The notes below the pieces were generated by a model. That model was not told where the DNA came from. It searched no databases and saw nothing but the letters and a program-made list of their open reading frames with translations. DNA of 64,000 nt from Lachnospiraceae bacterium C6A11. GTDB lineage: Bacteria > Bacillota > Clostridia > Lachnospirales > Lachnospiraceae. Shown here piece by piece: positions 44,972-53,944 of this stretch; the first letter of the stretch is position 1; every line of letters begins with the position of its first letter. A program made the translations under genes and the position numbers. The stretch lies in NCBI GenBank assembly GCA_000702245.1, contig JNKY01000010.1, positions 248,001-312,000 on the forward strand. Direction: 5' to 3'.

Positions 44972-46489
44972 ATGGAGCAAAACACTAAGAAGGACGCAAA
45001 AAAGCGTAGATTCGGCATAGGAAAGAAGATGTATCTCTTCGTTCTTGTCACAGTATTTGTTGCTGTGGCTGCTGTTGCTGCGCTTGCTTATATCATCAAC
45101 GTAAGACAGATAGACAGCTATTTCAAGAGGCTGACCCTGAATACCGCGGAGAATGTTGCTTCCTTCGTAGATGTGGAATTCCTGAAGGAGCTGAAGGCGG
45201 TCGTGGCTGCCGATGAATATCAGGCGCTTCGTGACAGGGCCGAGGAAGAGGATGACGAATCGCTTATCGAGGAGTACCTCAGGGAGAAGGGACTCTGGGA
45301 GCGTTACGTCACTCAGAGAGAGTACCTGATCCAGTATGTCGGATTTATGGATGATGTAAAATACCTCTACCTCATAGTGTGGGCTGATAAGGGCGAGGAA
45401 CCGTTTGATATGTATCTTGTCGATGCTGATGACGTTCCGCTTTATGAGACCGGATATTATGAGGAACGCGAGGAGGAGTTTGGTGACGCTGACCCACATT
45501 ATCTCGTTGATCCTGTTATCAGTAACGGTGACTGGGGCTGGCTGTGTTCAGGCTATGCGCCTGTGTATGATGCCGAAGGAAACCTTGTATGCAGCGTAGG
45601 CTGCGATATCGGCATGGCGGAGATGATCAGAGAAAGAAGAGTGAATCTGATATATCTTATCATCAGCGCCGCAGCGATACTTATACTTATATTTATCGGT
45701 GCGATAATCTTCGCAAAGAAGCTGGTTGTAAAGCCACTTGATTCCATAACAAAGGGAATGAAGAAGTTTTCGCCGAATGTCGATAAGGACTATAAGGAAG
45801 CCGGTGTTATCGACCTTGATATAAAGAGCAATGACGAGATCGGCGATATTTACCATGAAATACAGTCGATGCAGACGAGAATAATCGATTACATCGGAAA
45901 TATAGATGAGATAGAGCGTGACAAGAAGAAGGCTGAGGACAATATCAGGGCCAGAGATCAGGTTATCGGAAATATGAGTAAGGAAGCCTATAAGGATGCA
46001 CTCACAGGCATCGGAAATAAGAGCGCCTACGAGAGAAAGCTGAAGGAGCTTAATCAGAGCATAGACCGTGGCAGGAAGGATTTCGCCATCGTCATGACTG
46101 ATGCAAATAACCTTAAGATGATAAATGATAAGTTTGGACACGGCGCGGGTGATGATTATCTGAAGGGCTGCTGCCATATCGTGTGCGAAGTATTCAAGCA
46201 TTCACCGGTATTCAGAATCGGTGGCGATGAGTTTGTTGCCGTGCTCACAGGCGAAGATTTCAGAATGAGGAATGATAAGCTGAAGAAGCTTTGTGAGACC
46301 TTTGAGGAAACGTATGCAAATACGGAGGCTGAACCGTGGGAGAGGTATTCGGCATCTATCGGAATGTCTGAATTCCGTGTCGGCGACAGCAAGGCCGAAG
46401 AGGTATTTAAACGTGCTGATGAAAGCATGTATGAATATAAGCTGGCGTTTAAGAAGAGGAACGGCATACCGCAGGATGCGAGAGCGTAG
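44972..46489 (+). CDS. Membrane diguanylate cyclase (extracellular sensor-HAMP-GGDEF)
   Basis: About 505 residues: a Lys-rich N terminus, TM1 (about 20-42), an extracellular Cache-like sensor domain (about 45-220), TM2 (about 225-250), a HAMP segment (VVKPLDSITKGMKKF), a coiled coil, and a GGDEF domain with RIGGDEFVAV intact plus MTDANNLKMINDKFGHGAGD. It should make c-di-GMP from two GTP. No clear EAL or inhibitory site was seen. The start is ATG 44972 behind AGGGG; an in-frame GTG at 44966 is possible. Confidence 0.93.
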   Translation: MEQNTKKDAKKRRFGIGKKMYLFVLVTVFVAVAAVAALAYIINVRQIDSYFKRLTLNTAENVASFVDVEFLKELKAVVAADEYQALRDRAEEEDDESLIEEYLREKGLWERYVTQREYLIQYVGFMDDVKYLYLIVWADKGEEPFDMYLVDADDVPLYETGYYEEREEEFGDADPHYLVDPVISNGDWGWLCSGYAPVYDAEGNLVCSVGCDIGMAEMIRERRVNLIYLIISAAAILILIFIGAIIFAKKLVVKPLDSITKGMKKFSPNVDKDYKEAGVIDLDIKSNDEIGDIYHEIQSMQTRIIDYIGNIDEIERDKKKAEDNIRARDQVIGNMSKEAYKDALTGIGNKSAYERKLKELNQSIDRGRKDFAIVMTDANNLKMINDKFGHGAGDDYLKGCCHIVCEVFKHSPVFRIGGDEFVAVLTGEDFRMRNDKLKKLCETFEETYANTEAEPWERYSASIGMSEFRVGDSKAEEVFKRADESMYEYKLAFKKRNGIPQDARA

Positions 46490-46554
46490 CCTCCCGGGGT
46501 GACCGTAACCGATGCACTGCAAGATAAACAGCTGAAAAATAAATAATTAGAGTG

Positions 46555-46583
46555 TTGACATGACAGGACATTTGTCATAAAAT
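46555..46583 (+). promoter_or_regulatory. Promoter of the dapA operon
   Basis: TTGACA (46555-46560), 17 bases, TAAAAT (46578-46583). The spacer contains the inverted repeat ATGACA/TGTCAT. Confidence 0.9.
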
Positions 46584-46608
46584 ACACCTAACTTTATATC
46601 ATTATTAT

Positions 46609-46783
46609 GTGGTAGAGGACGCGGAGATCAAGAGTAGCGCACCTGATGAACCTTAATTCGTGTGAGGGTATGTGAAAGGGTGATCCGCCGAAGTTTGGAA
46701 GAGTTTAAGGAACTTCCATGCTGGGATCGTGATCAATAGTCACGGAACTGTCGTCAAAGGTTTTTGATGGAGCGCTATCGGTA
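46609..46783 (+). promoter_or_regulatory. Lysine riboswitch (L box)
   Basis: The conserved lysine-riboswitch core is recognisable: GTAGAGGACGCGG, ATCAAGAGTA (loop-E-like/kink region), GTGAAAGGG, CCGCCGAAG, GCTGGGATCG, GGAACTGTC and closing GGAGCGCTATC, with P1 pairing GGTAG/CTATC. It lies upstream of dapA, a lysine-pathway gene, and is followed by a terminator at 46817-46850. Confidence 0.92.
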
Positions 46784-46816
46784 AATGATGCTATATTTAT
46801 ATTTTATAGGATTATT

Positions 46817-46850
46817 TCGGGTTGGCACTTTGTCAGCCCGATTCATTTTT
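46817..46850 (+). terminator. Riboswitch-controlled terminator
   Basis: Stem TCGGGTTGG / TCAGCCCGA (9 bp with two G-U, 46817-46825/46833-46841), then TTCATTTTT. The expected OFF structure when lysine is bound. Confidence 0.75.
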
Positions 46851-47023
46851 GCGTTGATAATGAGCCGAGTGGCTGCATCGCAGCTTTACATGCGGATGCA
46901 GATATTTGGCGAATATCCGACACCGAGTCGACAGACGAGGGGAAGGTTGCGTCGATAGACGTAAGAAGCGCATGAGTTTCGGGCGGAAAAGTATCACTGT
47001 CATTAATAAGGAGGAAAAGAAAA
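46851..47023 (+). other. Post-terminator leader of dapA with further hairpins
   Basis: A 170-base stretch with TGCATC/GATGCA, GATATT-tggcg-AATATC and a GACAGACG sequence, ending in TCGGGC that could pair with GCCCGA of the terminator. No gene. Possibly a degenerate copy of the repeated structured element or an antiterminator. Confidence 0.35.
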
Positions 47024-47911
47024 ATGGCAATTTTCAAGGGAGCAGGTGTTGCACTTATAACACCATTCAAGGATGATCTTACAGTTGATTATGATCAGCT
47101 CAGAAAGCTGGTTGATTTCCAGATCGAGAACGGAACAGATGCTATCATCGTTTGTGGTACAACAGGTGAGTCTTCAACTCTTTCAGAGGAAGAGCACAGC
47201 GAGGCTATCAGAGTTGTTGCAGAGCATACAGCAGGCCGTGTTCCTGTTATCGCAGGTACAGGTTCAAATGATACAATGACAGCTATCAAGCTTTCAAAGG
47301 ATGCTGAGAAGGACGGCGTTGATGCGCTCCTTCTCGTTACACCATATTACAACAAGGCTACACAGAAGGGACTTATCCAGCACTACACAGCAATCGCTGA
47401 GGCTGTAAATATCCCTATCATTCTCTACAACGTACCAAGCCGTACAGGCTGCAACATCGAGCCTGAGACAGCAGTTTACCTTGCTAAGAACGTTAAGAAT
47501 ATCGTAGCTATCAAGGAAGCATCAGGAAATATCTCACAGGTTGCTAAGCTTATGTCTCTTGCAGACGGCTGCATCGACCTTTACTCAGGAAATGATGATC
47601 AGATCCTTCCGCTTCTTTCACTTGGCGGAATCGGTGTTATTTCCGTAACATCAAATATCATTCCACAGGATACACATCAGCTCGTTCACAAGTTCCTTAA
47701 CGGCGACGTTGCAGGTTCAAGAGAGCTCCAGCTTAAGTGTATCGACCTCTGCAAGGCACTCTTCTGCGAGGTTAATCCTATCCCTGTAAAGAAGGCTACA
47801 GAGTTTATGGGTCTCTCAAACGGCAAGGTTCGTATGCCTCTTTCAGAGATGGAAGCATCCAACGCTGAGAAGCTCGAGAAGGCAATGAGAGAATACGGAA
47901 TCCAGTTCTAA
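47024..47911 (+). CDS. dapA: 4-hydroxy-tetrahydrodipicolinate synthase
   Basis: 295 residues; condenses pyruvate with aspartate semialdehyde, the first committed step to diaminopimelate and lysine. Motifs: GTTGESSTLSEEEH, catalytic Tyr in LYNVPSRTGCN, Schiff-base Lys in IVAIKEASGN. Codon choice is strongly biased (many ACA and GTT), suggesting high expression. Strong AAGGAGG. Controlled by the lysine riboswitch upstream, with dapB next. Confidence 0.97.
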   Translation: MAIFKGAGVALITPFKDDLTVDYDQLRKLVDFQIENGTDAIIVCGTTGESSTLSEEEHSEAIRVVAEHTAGRVPVIAGTGSNDTMTAIKLSKDAEKDGVDALLLVTPYYNKATQKGLIQHYTAIAEAVNIPIILYNVPSRTGCNIEPETAVYLAKNVKNIVAIKEASGNISQVAKLMSLADGCIDLYSGNDDQILPLLSLGGIGVISVTSNIIPQDTHQLVHKFLNGDVAGSRELQLKCIDLCKALFCEVNPIPVKKATEFMGLSNGKVRMPLSEMEASNAEKLEKAMREYGIQF

Positions 47912-47928
47912 ATTATGAAAATACGTGA

Positions 47929-47968
47929 GAATTAACAGTATGCCCCTGAAGGCGTATACTGTTAATTC
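47929..47968 (+). other. Hairpin between dapA and dapB
   Basis: GAATTAACAGTAT + GCC pairs with GGC + ATACTGTTAATTC with a 2-base bulge and 6-base loop; no U-run, so probably an mRNA processing or stabilising structure. Confidence 0.6.
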
Positions 47969-47990
47969 GTATTACTATAGGAGATGGAAT

Positions 47991-48758
47991 ATGACGAAAA
48001 TTATTATGCATGGCTGTAACGGCCGCATGGGCAGAGTTATAGCTGATCTGGTTAAAGCAGATCCTGAGGCAGAGATCGTTGCCGGGATCGATATAGCGGA
48101 GAGCGAGGCTGCATTTCCTGTATTTACGGATATAAATGCCTGCGACGTAGCTGCTGACGTTATCATTGATTTTTCATCAGCTAAGGCTGTTGACGCACTT
48201 CTTGACTTTGCTGTGGCTAAGAACCTTCCGGTTGTTCTTTGCACAACAGGTCTTTCGACTGAGCAGCTTGACAGAGTAAGAGAAACCTCAGTTAAGGTTG
48301 CTATCCTCAAGTCTGCAAACATGAGTCTTGGTATTAATGCTATCATCAAGCTTCTGAAGGACGCTACAAATGTATTTGTTCCTGCAGGCTATGATGTAGA
48401 GATAGTTGAGCAGCATCATCACACAAAGCTTGACGCTCCGTCCGGAACAGCACTTGCGCTTGCGGATGCTATCAACGAAGCAGCGGGCGGACAGTTTGAA
48501 TATGTTTACGACCGCTCACAGGTTAGACAGGTGAGAGGCAGCAAGGAGCTCGGAATCTCTGCGGTTCGTGCCGGAAATATCCCGGGTACTCACGAGATCT
48601 TCTTCGCAGGACCGGACGAGCTTATCGAGATCAAGCACCTTGCATACTCAAGAAGCATCTTTGGAAACGGTGCTATCAACGCAGCAAAATTCCTTGCAGG
48701 AAAGAAGCCGGGAATGTATGATATGAGCGATGTTATCGCAGCTATGACTGAGGAGTAA
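47991..48758 (+). CDS. dapB: 4-hydroxy-tetrahydrodipicolinate reductase
   Basis: 255 residues; NAD(P)H-dependent second step of the pathway. Motifs: HGCNGRMGRVIADLV (nucleotide binding), CTTGLS, EQHHHTKLDAPSGTAL (catalytic His/Lys). The start is ATG 47991 behind AGGAGAT, since the family starts there; the frame is open further back to 47925. Same transcript as dapA. Confidence 0.96.
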   Translation: MTKIIMHGCNGRMGRVIADLVKADPEAEIVAGIDIAESEAAFPVFTDINACDVAADVIIDFSSAKAVDALLDFAVAKNLPVVLCTTGLSTEQLDRVRETSVKVAILKSANMSLGINAIIKLLKDATNVFVPAGYDVEIVEQHHHTKLDAPSGTALALADAINEAAGGQFEYVYDRSQVRQVRGSKELGISAVRAGNIPGTHEIFFAGPDELIEIKHLAYSRSIFGNGAINAAKFLAGKKPGMYDMSDVIAAMTEE

Positions 48759-48760
48759 AT

Positions 48761-49081
48761 ATGTACGAAGACAGTGAGGTGCTCTGCAGCGCTTCCAGAT
48801 ATACAAAAAAATACTATTTCAATCCAAAATTCGACAAGCTTCCACAGGGAGTGAAGGACGAGCTGAAGATCATGTGCGTTCTCTTTACAGAAGAGGTCGG
48901 AGGCGTTATACTCCTTATGTATGACAAGGACGGAAACCTCAGACTTCTCACAGAGGCCGAAGAGGACGACATCCTGTATGACGAGATCGGAAGTGAACTG
49001 AAGATCCGCCAGCTCCGCGAGGACAAGAAGGATCTCTTCTACCAGCTGGAGCAGTTCTATGAAGCTTTTTACTTAGAATGA
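48761..49081 (+). CDS. DUF6145-like conserved small protein
   Basis: 106-residue acidic, soluble protein. Starts 2 bases after the dapB stop. The pattern [22 protein letters not shown]...[15 protein letters not shown] resembles a small uncharacterised Lachnospiraceae family (I believe DUF6145). No catalytic motif seen. Its fixed place between dapB and coaX suggests a housekeeping role, but none is known to me. Confidence 0.75.
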   Translation: MYEDSEVLCSASRYTKKYYFNPKFDKLPQGVKDELKIMCVLFTEEVGGVILLMYDKDGNLRLLTEAEEDDILYDEIGSELKIRQLREDKKDLFYQLEQFYEAFYLE

Positions 49082-49097
49082 AAAGAGGAAAAACGCA

Positions 49098-49862
49098 ATG
49101 CTTTTTGCAATTGATGTAGGAAATACAAATATCACCATCGGCCTGTTCAATGGAAAGAAGCTTGTCAAGCAGTTCAGAATGATAACCCAGACCGACAGAA
49201 CCTCCGATGAATACGGTGTATTTTTAGGAGAGTGGCTTTTCGTGAACCACATGAAGCCACAGGACATAACCGACGTTATCATTTCTTCGGTTGTTCCGAA
49301 TATCATGCACTCGCTTACGAGCGGCATCATCAAGTATTTTAACGTTACACCTGTTATCGTTGCTCCGGGCATCAAGACAGGCATAAATGTATCGATACCA
49401 AACCCGAAGGAGCTTGGTGCTGACAGACTTGTTGATGCGGTTGCAGCTTATGAGATCTACGGCGGACCGATAATCGTTATCGATTTCGGAACAGCTACGA
49501 CTCACGACCTTGTTCTTGAGGACGGAACCTTCTATGCAGGAGTTACTTCACCGGGTATCCGACTTGCGGCAAATGCCCTCTGGCGCGGAACCGCAAAGCT
49601 GCCTGAGGTTGAGATCAAGAAGGTCGATACTATTCTCGGAAGAGATACGGTTTCAAGTATGCAGGCCGGTATTTATTACGGATACATCGGCCAGACTGAA
49701 TATATCATCAAGAAGCTTAAGAAGGATTCGAAGCTTGATAATATCAAGGTTGTTGCGACAGGCGGTCTCGGAAAGCTTATTTCAGAGGCAACCGACCAGA
49801 TCGATGTTTACAACCCTGAGCTTACTTTACACGGTTTGAGAATTATCTATGATAAACAGTAG
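49098..49862 (+). CDS. coaX: Type III pantothenate kinase
   Basis: 254 residues; phosphorylates pantothenate in CoA synthesis. ASKHA-fold motifs: [17 protein letters not shown] (phosphate-1), [26 protein letters not shown] (phosphate-2), [19 protein letters not shown], and VATGGLG. Type III kinases are not feedback-inhibited by CoA. Ends overlapping dusB by 14 bases. Confidence 0.96.
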   Translation: MLFAIDVGNTNITIGLFNGKKLVKQFRMITQTDRTSDEYGVFLGEWLFVNHMKPQDITDVIISSVVPNIMHSLTSGIIKYFNVTPVIVAPGIKTGINVSIPNPKELGADRLVDAVAAYEIYGGPIIVIDFGTATTHDLVLEDGTFYAGVTSPGIRLAANALWRGTAKLPEVEIKKVDTILGRDTVSSMQAGIYYGYIGQTEYIIKKLKKDSKLDNIKVVATGGLGKLISEATDQIDVYNPELTLHGLRIIYDKQ

Positions 49863-50790
49863 TTTATTCCAGAATAAAATAATTTTGGCGCCAATGGCAG
49901 GTATTACAGACCTGCCTTTTCGCGTTTTATGCAGAGAGCAGGGGTGCGATATGGTCTGCACCGAGATGGTAAGCGCCAAGGGCATGCTCTACAATATGGA
50001 CCGCTCAGAACCGCTTCTTGTTACGAGAAAGGAAGAACAGCCGGTGGGCGTGCAGATATTTGGCAGTGAGCCGGATATTATGGCGAAGGAGGCAGCTGTG
50101 CTTGCGGAAAGAGAGTTCGCCTATATAGACATAAATATGGGCTGTCCGGTGCCGAAGATCGTAAATAACGGTGAAGGTTCGTCGCTCCTAAAGAATCCGG
50201 AGCTTGTCGGAAGGATTGTGAAGGCTGTAAGTTCTGCGGTGGATAAACCGGTGACGGTGAAGATCCGTGCGGGCTTCGATAAGGAGAGCATAAATGCGCC
50301 GATTATCGCTCGTGTTGCAGAGGAGAATGGTGCGGCTGCTGTCGCAGTTCATGCAAGAACAAGAGAACAGTTCTACCAGGGAGTGGCTGACTGGAGCGTT
50401 ATCAAGGCGGTTAAGGATGCGGTAAGTATTCCGGTAATCGGAAATGGTGATATAAGGAATTCTGCGGATATGAAGCGCATGAAGGAGGAAACAGGCTGCG
50501 ACAGCGTTATGGTCGGAAGAGCAGCCAAGGGCAATCCATGGGTATTTGCGGAACTGAAGGATCCTGAAAACTTCACACCGCCGACGGTGCTTGAGATAAA
50601 AAAGACCATGATCCGCCAGGCCGATATGATGAGAGAACAGAAGGGCGAATACACTGCCATCCATGAGATGCGAAAGCATGTTGCCTGGTATATGGCCGGC
50701 GTCAGAAACTCCTCACGCATCCGAAGAGAGATAAATACAGTCGGTTCCTACGAGGAGCTGGTCGAGCTGGTGATGAGTTTGGATGAATAA
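49849..50790 (+). CDS. dusB: tRNA-dihydrouridine synthase
   Basis: 313 residues; FMN enzyme that reduces uridine in the tRNA D-loop. Motifs: [32 protein letters not shown] with catalytic Cys, [39 protein letters not shown]. Translationally coupled to coaX; last gene of the dapA unit, ending at the terminator at 50852. Confidence 0.95.
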   Translation: MINSSLFQNKIILAPMAGITDLPFRVLCREQGCDMVCTEMVSAKGMLYNMDRSEPLLVTRKEEQPVGVQIFGSEPDIMAKEAAVLAEREFAYIDINMGCPVPKIVNNGEGSSLLKNPELVGRIVKAVSSAVDKPVTVKIRAGFDKESINAPIIARVAEENGAAAVAVHARTREQFYQGVADWSVIKAVKDAVSIPVIGNGDIRNSADMKRMKEETGCDSVMVGRAAKGNPWVFAELKDPENFTPPTVLEIKKTMIRQADMMREQKGEYTAIHEMRKHVAWYMAGVRNSSRIRREINTVGSYEELVELVMSLDE

Positions 50791-50851
50791 AAAGGCTTTT
50801 TGTAACGTGTTATAGGCAATAAACAGTAGACAAAAAGCGTGTATTTGTATT

Positions 50852-50888
50852 AAAATGTATTGGAATATGTCCGATACATTTTTTATTT
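50852..50888 (+). terminator. Terminator after dusB
   Basis: AAAATGTATTGGA / TCCGATACATTTT (13 bp with one G-U), 5-base loop, continuing T-rich. Confidence 0.82.
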
Positions 50889-50974
50889 GGCGGCAGAGGA
50901 ATGGTCGCCGCGGATGCGCTTTGCGCAGAGTATGGATTGAATGACATACTTTTTACGAAAGGATAGAAGGAAAA

Positions 50975-52036
50975 ATGAAGTTTGTTCATATTTCAGATGT
51001 ATATCTTGGGGCTGAGCCGGACAAGGGGAAGGAATGGAGTGAGAGTAGAGCTAAGGAGCTTTACGAAACCTTTGACAGGGTTATTCAGCTTTGTATAGAT
51101 GAGAAGATCAATCTGCTTATGATAGCAGGAAACCTCTTCGTGAGACAGCCGTCGCTGGAGGATCTGCAGGCGCTTGATGAGAAACTGCAGAAGCTGCAGG
51201 GAACAAGGACGGTCATCCTCGGCGGATACAGAGATTATATAGATGCGGGCTGCGCGATGCAGAGCTTCAAGTTCACATCGAAGACAGTTGTGCTTCCGTC
51301 GGGAAGAACGGCGAACGCTTACCTGAAGGGAATAAATACCTGTGTTACCGGCTACAGCTACGACAGGCCGGAAATACACGAGGATGTTATAGATGAGATA
51401 TCACCGGGACGCGAGGGCGCAGTTAACATCCTGCTTGCCTGCGGCGGTGACAGCAAGCATATGCCTTTCGACAGGAAGGCCATAGCAAGGAAGGGCTTCG
51501 ATTATGTTGCACTCGGCGGCAGCAGAAAGCCGATGCACATCCTTAAGAACAGAATGGCTTACTCGGGTTCGCCTGAACCGATCATGCCGTCCGATACCGG
51601 AAAGCACGGTATCATCATGGGCGAGATCGTAGATGGCAAGACCACCATCAACTGGACACCGTTCAGCAAGAGAAGCTACGTAACCTTCAACATCGATGTC
51701 AGCTACAATGTTTCTGGCGAGCAGCTTTCGGACGCGATAGTTGACAGAGTAAGAAAGCTGGGCTTCGATAATATTTATACCATAAGCTACACCGGTCTCG
51801 TGGACAGCAAGCTGACCATAGACCTGAAGAGAATAAAGGACAGATATAATATTTACGACATCATCGATAATACGGTTCCGGCCAGCGACCTCGAAAATGT
51901 AGAGGCCGAGCATACCGGTGACCTGGCAGGCGCTTTCTGCAGAGCTAACAGGGAGCTGCCTGATATATCTGATGAGGTTAAAGAAAAAATGACCATGTAT
52001 GGCCTCGAGGCCATGGCAAGGACAGGAGAGAGATAA
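50975..52036 (+). CDS. SbcD/YhaO-like phosphoesterase homologue lacking metal ligands
   Basis: 353 residues. Layout and spacing match the SbcD/YhaO (Mre11-type) metallophosphoesterase family, but nearly every metal ligand is replaced: DxH is D8-V-Y10, GDxxD/H is GN53LFV56, GNHD is GY85R86D87, the histidine of LLAHGG is C156, and GHxH is GG182SR184. Only D8 and D87 remain. Framework segments (HISD, LLMIAG, FDYVALG, MAYSGSPEP) are preserved, so the fold is probably intact but catalytically dead. It is one base from a degenerate SbcC-like partner, so the two should act together. AAAGGATAGAAGG precedes the ATG. Confidence 0.8.
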   Translation: MKFVHISDVYLGAEPDKGKEWSESRAKELYETFDRVIQLCIDEKINLLMIAGNLFVRQPSLEDLQALDEKLQKLQGTRTVILGGYRDYIDAGCAMQSFKFTSKTVVLPSGRTANAYLKGINTCVTGYSYDRPEIHEDVIDEISPGREGAVNILLACGGDSKHMPFDRKAIARKGFDYVALGGSRKPMHILKNRMAYSGSPEPIMPSDTGKHGIIMGEIVDGKTTINWTPFSKRSYVTFNIDVSYNVSGEQLSDAIVDRVRKLGFDNIYTISYTGLVDSKLTIDLKRIKDRYNIYDIIDNTVPASDLENVEAEHTGDLAGAFCRANRELPDISDEVKEKMTMYGLEAMARTGER

Positions 52037-53743
52037 ATGTTTCTTAGTAAACTGCTGCTTAAAGCGTATGGACAGTTTAACAGTAAAGAGGTTGAGCTTA
52101 AGGAAGGCATAAATGTTATTTACAGCCATGATCGTTCGAAGAGACGTTCCTTCAAGGATTTCATTGTGAGCATGCTCTACGGCAGCCACGGCAGGAATCT
52201 TTTCGGAATAGGTGAGGACGTTCACAGCGAGAGAAAGCCTTCCGGAAATGATTATAAGGGCGCCGTATACGTAAATGAGGATGGAAAGACCTATCTTGTG
52301 GAGAGGACCTTCCTCGCAGGTGCAAAGAAGACCTCGATACTTGATCTGAAATCAGGAAAGCAGGAAGATTTTAAGGGGCTGGATGCACTTCCGGAGCATA
52401 TGGTCGCCATAGATAAGAGTACCTACAAGACCGGACTTGTGATAGATGATGAAGCAAAGTCGGATGAGGCGGTAGTCAGCGACAGAGACCTTGTTGAGAA
52501 GACAAGGACCTTCGTGAAGAATGTTACAGAGACCGGCTGTTCGGACATCAACTTCGATGCTTCTATCGAATATCTGAGAGAACAGAAGAACAGCAAGAAT
52601 TCCCAACCGATGGTAAGAAGGCTGAATGATCTCACACAGAAGATCGACAGCTATGAATATGTTGATAAGGAAATAGAGAACATCGAGGTTGACATAAAGA
52701 AGCTGGATGAGGACTTCGCGATCGAAGCTGCAAAGCGTAAGAGAGTTGCAAGAAGGATGATCCAGAATGAAGACGGCACTGTAACCTACGAGGTTGATAA
52801 GGAGCTGAACAAGAAGATCGATACCCTTACGGAGACCGGCCAGGATATGATGAGTAAGCCGAAGGAGAAGGGCGAGGTCAAGTTCACCGACAGGCTTCCG
52901 GTCATCTTCGGAATGGGACTTCTCATTATACTTCTTGTCGCACTTGTGGTTTACATAATTCCATTTGAAAGCGCAGTTAAAAAGCTGTTCGTTATATTTA
53001 CGGTAATATTTGTTATATTTACGATAGTTGACGGACTCAGAGTTAACGGCTTCTTCGACGCGGGCGATATAACGCCGACCGACGAGGACTTCAAGATGGT
53101 CCTTAAGGAGATCGAGGACGAGAAGGAGGAACGTGAGGCAATCGAGTTCGATATGACCTTCGCCAAGGAGTACGCCGCAAATAAGGATGCACTCAGAAAG
53201 AAGGAGAACGCACTTCTCGAAAAACGTAATGAGAGAAGTAAGCTTCAGGCAGAGTTCAATTCTGTATTTAAGAAGAAGAGCGAACTTGAAGAGGAAAGCT
53301 ACGCTATAACAGCTGCGATGAATCAGCTGATCACACTGAGGGACAACATGAAGGCTGCGAACCTGCCTAAGGTTACGGCTCACATCTCAGACTACATCAG
53401 CGAGATCACAGGCGGAAAATACGACGACATCAGGCTTGACAGGGATTACAACATCTCGGTCAGCAGAGGCGGCGAGATAAGAGATATGTCCGAGCTTTCG
53501 GATGAGGATGTAAGGCTTGTTTATCTTGCAGTGAGGTTTGGACTTTCGGACGCATTTGTTACATCGGAGGCGCCGCTCGTGCTTCTTGATCTTGCGGACG
53601 ACATGGACAGCGACAGCCTCGGAAGGATACTCAGCTGTATATGCGGCCTGAAGAGCGAACAGCAGATAATCGTCACAGCTGACAGCACTATCGCCCAGAT
53701 ACTTGAGGGTTCGGGACTGCCATTCAACTATGCAGAGATCTGA
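52037..53743 (+). CDS. SbcC/YhaN-like membrane protein with degenerate ATPase
   Basis: 568 residues with the YhaN/SbcC order: an N-terminal ATPase lobe (1 to about 160), coiled coil, two membrane helices (about 287-309 and 316-334), a second coiled coil (about 350-440), and a C-terminal ATPase lobe. The Walker A position reads Y29 SHDRSKRRS rather than YGxNxxGKST. The signature is ELSDEDVRLVYLAVR instead of LSxGxxxQxYLALR, and Walker B is LVLLDLADDMD, with Leu at the first acidic position. It probably does not hydrolyse ATP. Starts directly after its partner gene. Likely a structural scaffold at the membrane (inference). Confidence 0.78.
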   Translation: MFLSKLLLKAYGQFNSKEVELKEGINVIYSHDRSKRRSFKDFIVSMLYGSHGRNLFGIGEDVHSERKPSGNDYKGAVYVNEDGKTYLVERTFLAGAKKTSILDLKSGKQEDFKGLDALPEHMVAIDKSTYKTGLVIDDEAKSDEAVVSDRDLVEKTRTFVKNVTETGCSDINFDASIEYLREQKNSKNSQPMVRRLNDLTQKIDSYEYVDKEIENIEVDIKKLDEDFAIEAAKRKRVARRMIQNEDGTVTYEVDKELNKKIDTLTETGQDMMSKPKEKGEVKFTDRLPVIFGMGLLIILLVALVVYIIPFESAVKKLFVIFTVIFVIFTIVDGLRVNGFFDAGDITPTDEDFKMVLKEIEDEKEEREAIEFDMTFAKEYAANKDALRKKENALLEKRNERSKLQAEFNSVFKKKSELEEESYAITAAMNQLITLRDNMKAANLPKVTAHISDYISEITGGKYDDIRLDRDYNISVSRGGEIRDMSELSDEDVRLVYLAVRFGLSDAFVTSEAPLVLLDLADDMDSDSLGRILSCICGLKSEQQIIVTADSTIAQILEGSGLPFNYAEI

Positions 53744-53824
53744 TAAGGATTTGCACAGTTATAGACTATGTAAGTACTGAGCAAGGCTGCAATATTTGTA
53801 GGAAATATATTTGATCCTGAGAAA

Positions 53825-53890
53825 GATAAATAACTGCGGATCTCCGGGATGGCTGTCGTTTGACGGGTGTCCCGGAAATTATTATTTATC
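53825..53890 (+). other. Nested stem-loop upstream of the suf operon
   Basis: GATAAATAA (53825-53833) / TTATTTATC (53882-53890) encloses CCGGGA / TCCCGG (53844-53849/53870-53875). No U-run after it, so not a plain terminator; could be a suf leader structure. Confidence 0.5.
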
Positions 53891-53944
53891 CGCACAGGGT
53901 GTTTAGATAAATATCTTTAATGCTATCATATAAGGAGGAACAAG

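Noticed and set aside
46609-46783. T-box leader before dapA
   Set aside because: No T-box AGGGTGGNACCGCG sequence; the conserved blocks match the lysine riboswitch instead.
52352-53383. 343-codon minus-strand open frame
   Set aside because: Antisense shadow of the SbcC-like gene with no ribosome site or protein-like pattern; long shadows are expected opposite Lys/Glu-rich coiled coils.
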